DNA of 64,000 bases, from NCBI RefSeq assembly GCF_018320785.1, contig NC_054867.1, forward strand, positions 31,623,855 to 31,687,854, written 5' to 3'. The position numbers were made by a program, and so were the translations under genes. The notes beneath the pieces are model-generated. The model made no database searches. It saw only the letters and a list, made by a program, of their open reading frames with translations, and was not told the origin of the DNA. Position 1 is the stretch's first letter. Each line of letters opens with the position of its first letter. Origin of the DNA: Cheilinus undulatus (Eukaryota; Chordata; Actinopteri; Labriformes; Labridae). Below are positions 60,572 through 64,000 of this stretch, piece by piece.

Positions 60572-62443
60572 CAGTGTTTCCCCTAGGTTCACAGCCTTAT
60601 GAGGAGGGCAGACGGACACTGACACAAACACTTAAAGGAATCATGGTGTTCATCCATTCATCCATCCATAATTATTTATTTCTGCATGCATGTATTAATG
60701 ACAGGGCTGGAGATTAACTGTTTTGCCTTTCTGCCACATCAGGAGTGATTTTAGGACTGTATCAGACCAGTATTAAGTGTAAAGTTTACCTCCACATGCA
60801 AGAGTCTGACATCTGAAAGATTTAATTAATAACCAAATAATTATTTAAGAAACAGTTTATTTTAACATAACATATTTATAATAGGTAAGATGATGTATTT
60901 TGGTAAATATGCTTTATGATGAAACTTGTTTATCCTCCACTGACTTTATCTACCCATTTTCTCTCTCTTCATTATTACTATTCACACACATGCATGTCCA
61001 TCTCTTCCTGTTGTCTTTATGCCTGTGTGATCTATTGTCAATACTCCTACGTTTATAAAGGTTGAAGAGGTTCTGTAGTAATCTGTATGTGGACGAGGTT
61101 TATTTACGAGGTAAATAACGATCATAAATATTGCCAATACCGTCAGGTGCCATGAGAAACATACACAAGAGGAATAAAAAGACAAAAAGGATCATCCACT
61201 AGTTTATTGATCCTGGATGAATGAATTTGAAAATGATAAAATGATCATCAGGTGACCCGTGGATGGGCCACTCAGTCACAGTCTGTAGGAGCCGAGCTGA
61301 TCCCCACACGCCTGACACAATACACCTGCGAGGGGCCGTGCATATTTCTGCCTGCTGTGTCTAAAAACCAAGAAGGAATTGGTGTGGACATGAGCTCAAC
61401 AGTCACTAATTTTAACCACGTTTCCCACCGGTTTGTCAGTTTGCCGCGTGATATACAGGGGATTGCAGTATTTTCCTGCATTTCAAGTGTCAGACTTGTT
61501 ACGATAATTTAATAACTTACGCACCACTGCTGCAGTCCCACGCTGGAATTCAGCCCTCGTCTAACTATCTCGGGTGTAAAACAAGCAGGGCATCAGTTCT
61601 TACTAGGGGTGCACCGATTGCAATTTTCTGGCCGATCACCGATCTATAAAAAGCCTGGCCTGCCGATTCCAATTTTGGCCGATACCAATTCTTTTTAATA
61701 ACTGACAGCATACACCTTCAATGTTCCAATCTTATTTTATTGAATAACTTTGAACAATACCCATGAAACTATACAAACTTGTTGTTTTAACTGCACATGA
61801 GGTAGTTCTCTCAAATATAAATTAAAAGTTTAAAGCATTGCTGTCCAAACTACTAAATTATATCAGTTCCTTTAGTCTGTCATTTTTCACATTTTAGTAG
61901 GTAGAGGCATATGAAACCGATCTTATCCACTGATCTTATTTACAAGGATCGGCCGATTGCCGATCTCCTAAAATTAAGGAAATCGGCGCCGATACCGATT
62001 TTGGCCGATCTATCGGTGCACCCCTAGTTCATACACAACTTTAGAGGATAAATCAGTTGCATTAGGAAACTCTCTCTCATGATACTGAGTCAAAGCATGT
62101 AGCAAACATTAGACCCCCGCTATGACACGGGGAGGAGGGGTCGGGGCTCTCTGGTCAGTGAGCTTGCTCAGCTCTGGTTATAAAGTCAGACGGAACAAGC
62201 AGAAAACCGAGACTCATAAATTACATGCATTCTAGATGAATAACAAAGGGCTATTTAGTTTGTTAATAAAGGGACTAGGTATAACCCTGCTCTATAGGAA
62301 AGGTATCCTTATATAACTTCTGTTGTGATCTGGCGCTGTATAGAAAATACAATTAAACTAAAATTAACTTGACCTTCAAGGGGAGCTGGGGGTGCTGTTG
62401 GGGGGGCGGGGCGCCCCCCTAATATAATGGTAGGGAAACACTG
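60572..62443. mobile_element. hAT-like element, 1.9 kb
   Basis: Left end CAGTGTTTCCCCTAGGTT; right end TAGGGAAACACTG (inverted). Flanking octamers do not match clearly. No transposase ORF. It carries a nested MITE at 61604-62026. Confidence 0.6.
61604..62026. mobile_element. Nested hAT-type MITE with near-perfect 8-bp duplication
   Basis: Inverted ends TAGGGGTGCACCGAT and ATCGGTGCACCCCTA. Interior repeats of CGATACCGATTTTGGCCGATC. GTTCTTAC (61596-61603) and GTTCATAC (62027-62034) match at 7 of 8 positions. 423 bp, non-coding. Confidence 0.82.
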
Positions 62444-63409
62444 ATTTCTGTCGTTGTGTCTACTGGGATCTTTGCACAATGCCACTAAGATTTTCCATGT
62501 AACTAGATGAATTAACAGGCACAGTTTGAAAATTTTGATAAAATTAATGTTTACTTTTGATGTGTCACTATTTTAGTGTTTCTGAAAATAAAAGTTCATA
62601 GTGCAATGAGCTTCTAATTCAGAGATTTTTTTATATAAAAAATGTTAAAATAATGTAAGTTTGGCATATGATAACTTTTTAAAAATTAAAGTGATATCAT
62701 AATAAGACTGATAGCCATTATAATCTTGATATGCAATTGTCTTATCATCCCTCTCAGTTGATGTCGGACTCCCAAGGAGACTTATTTAAAGACTTTTAAA
62801 AACTGATCCACTGATCCAAAGTCAGGCTACTGAGATGTTATAACTACTGTCCAAAAAAAAAAAACAAACTCTGAACTGTACAACCCAGCTGTAGATTTCC
62901 ACCCAAATTGCATCAAACCCCAGCAGTAGTTTTCAGTTTAACTGACGCGTAACAAGCAGTGGTCAGTCTAGTGTGAACGGATATGTTGCCTAAAGCACAG
63001 CAGGCCCTAATGCGTGATTCGTCTTCCTACATCAGCTGCATTGACAGACACTACTAAAGAGAGAAGTAAGTCATAAGATTCCAAGAACATGACTAGAGCA
63101 GTGAGTCATGAAGTGACTGGACCATGATCTGCACCGTGACTAATGAAATGAGGACAAAAATCAGCATACAACTAAGACAAATCACTGACAATTCCGTAAA
63201 AACTCCTTCAGTGTGGGCACAAGCCAGCTCTGCATCTTCACAGGAAATGTCATTAAATCATTGTAACAATTTGTATATCAATCAAATGGGATTACGATTG
63301 ATTATAAATTCAAGATTCAAAAAAACTCTCTTTTTGCACTTCTTAGCTTGAGTTTGATGGCCCTCTATAGAAGCTTTATTGAGGTTTTTATTTATAATAG
63401 CTTAAAATT

Positions 63410-63700
63410 TGACGTTAGAGGTTGGATTCATACTTCTGCGTCGGACCAACTCTGTAGCGTATGTCTCAGGTCCACGTAGCCCTGAAGCTATGCAGGACTT
63501 ATGAACAATACATCTGACAAAAATGTAACTATACATCAAAACAACGCAGATCACAAGCCTTGTGATTGCCCGCCGGGTAGCATAGGGTGAGTGCCAGTCT
63601 ATGAGAATGTCTACAGGCAGATTGTGTATACTCTGGTGTGGAATAATGGCAGCAGATAGTGACAAACTAGTCAAATCGACTTGCTGGCTAAGGATGGGGA
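63410..63700. repeat. Possible Harbinger-type repeat fragment
   Basis: TTCATACTTCTGCGTCGGAC and the CTCTGTAGCGTATGTCTCAGG context resemble the ends of a widespread fish repeat that I associate with Harbinger-like elements. A partner terminus was not found. Confidence 0.3.
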
Positions 63701-63949
63701 TTGTTACTTTCTAATATTGATACCCTTTAGTAATGGGTGGTAATACAGTAATGCAGTACAGCAGCGTACAGTATACCATGGCGCTGGCACAGTGCTCTGG
63801 TCTGCTCTACAATCATAAGGGGTGGAAGAGGGAGGAAAAAGATGTTTTATGTTAAAAAAAAATGAATGAAGCGCCTGTAGAGGAACGCTCTGCTTGCACA
63901 CGCATGCCGGAAGCACCTGTATCATGTGGTTTTTAAACACCTGGTAATA

Positions 63950-64000
63950 GGGGTGCAACAGTAAATCAATAAAATCGCTAATTAAAAGTGTGGGCAACAA
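63950..64000. mobile_element. Start of a further hAT-like repeat, cut by the window edge
   Basis: TAGGGGTGCAACAGTAAATC resembles the ends of GGGGTGCAAC-type hAT repeats in fish. Only about 50 bp are visible, so identity is tentative. Confidence 0.35.

Larger units (their letters stand above)
56390..64000 (-). other. bicd2 intron 1 (partial), transposon-rich
   Basis: No bicd2 N-terminal coding sequence (an ALxxG/AAxxG dynein-binding box) was found, so this is intron. Besides the elements listed separately, it holds a CATT tetranucleotide run at 56982-57001. Bases 56400-57900 and 62450-63400 look like plain AT-rich DNA. Confidence 0.6.

Overview
This is vertebrate genomic DNA, almost certainly from a ray-finned (teleost) fish. 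Four intron-bearing genes can be reconstructed, with GT-AG splice sites and codon phases that close across every junction. The introns hold DNA-transposon fossils of fish type (Tc1, hAT, Harbinger-like) and LINE scraps. There is no bacterial gene, operon, CRISPR array or recognisable viral sequence.

Layout: (1) 225-23929, minus strand: wnk2, a WNK-family kinase controlling cation-chloride cotransport. The start codon and 21 coding exons (1929 codons, in frame throughout) are present; the 3' exons lie left of base 1. (2) About 23930-28250: a shared 5' region between wnk2 and ninj1, which are head to head. (3) 28254-38441, plus strand: ninj1, complete in three coding exons (145 aa), the membrane protein that drives plasma-membrane rupture in lytic cell death. 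(4) 39300-42436: convergent intergenic DNA with one good CTCF-like motif. (5) 42437-45785, minus: card19, complete in six coding exons (180 aa), a CARD protein with a C-terminal membrane anchor. (6) 46000-64000, minus: bicd2, the dynein-dynactin cargo adaptor. Six coding exons (738 codons) are present; the exon for about the first 80 residues must lie right of base 64000, so 56390-64000 is its first intron.

wnk2, ninj1 and card19 keep the relative order and orientation recalled for human 9q22, whereas bicd2 is adjacent to card19 and appears flipped relative to human. This supports orthology rather than a functional pathway: the four products act in different processes (ion-transport signalling, membrane rupture, CARD signalling/mitochondria, microtubule transport).

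The most interesting points are a 765-nt symmetrical cassette exon in wnk2 that may correspond to the HSN2-type neural exon of WNK1; a strong splice donor inside the apparent last bicd2 ORF, implying two C-termini; and nested transposons, with exact or near-exact target-site duplications, two of which end 29 and 53 bp from coding exons. I saw no evidence of a wholly new biological system. Exon coordinates come from reading splice signals and frame, without transcripts. Exon junctions in conserved parts are firm; those in the proline/serine-rich middle of wnk2 are less so.
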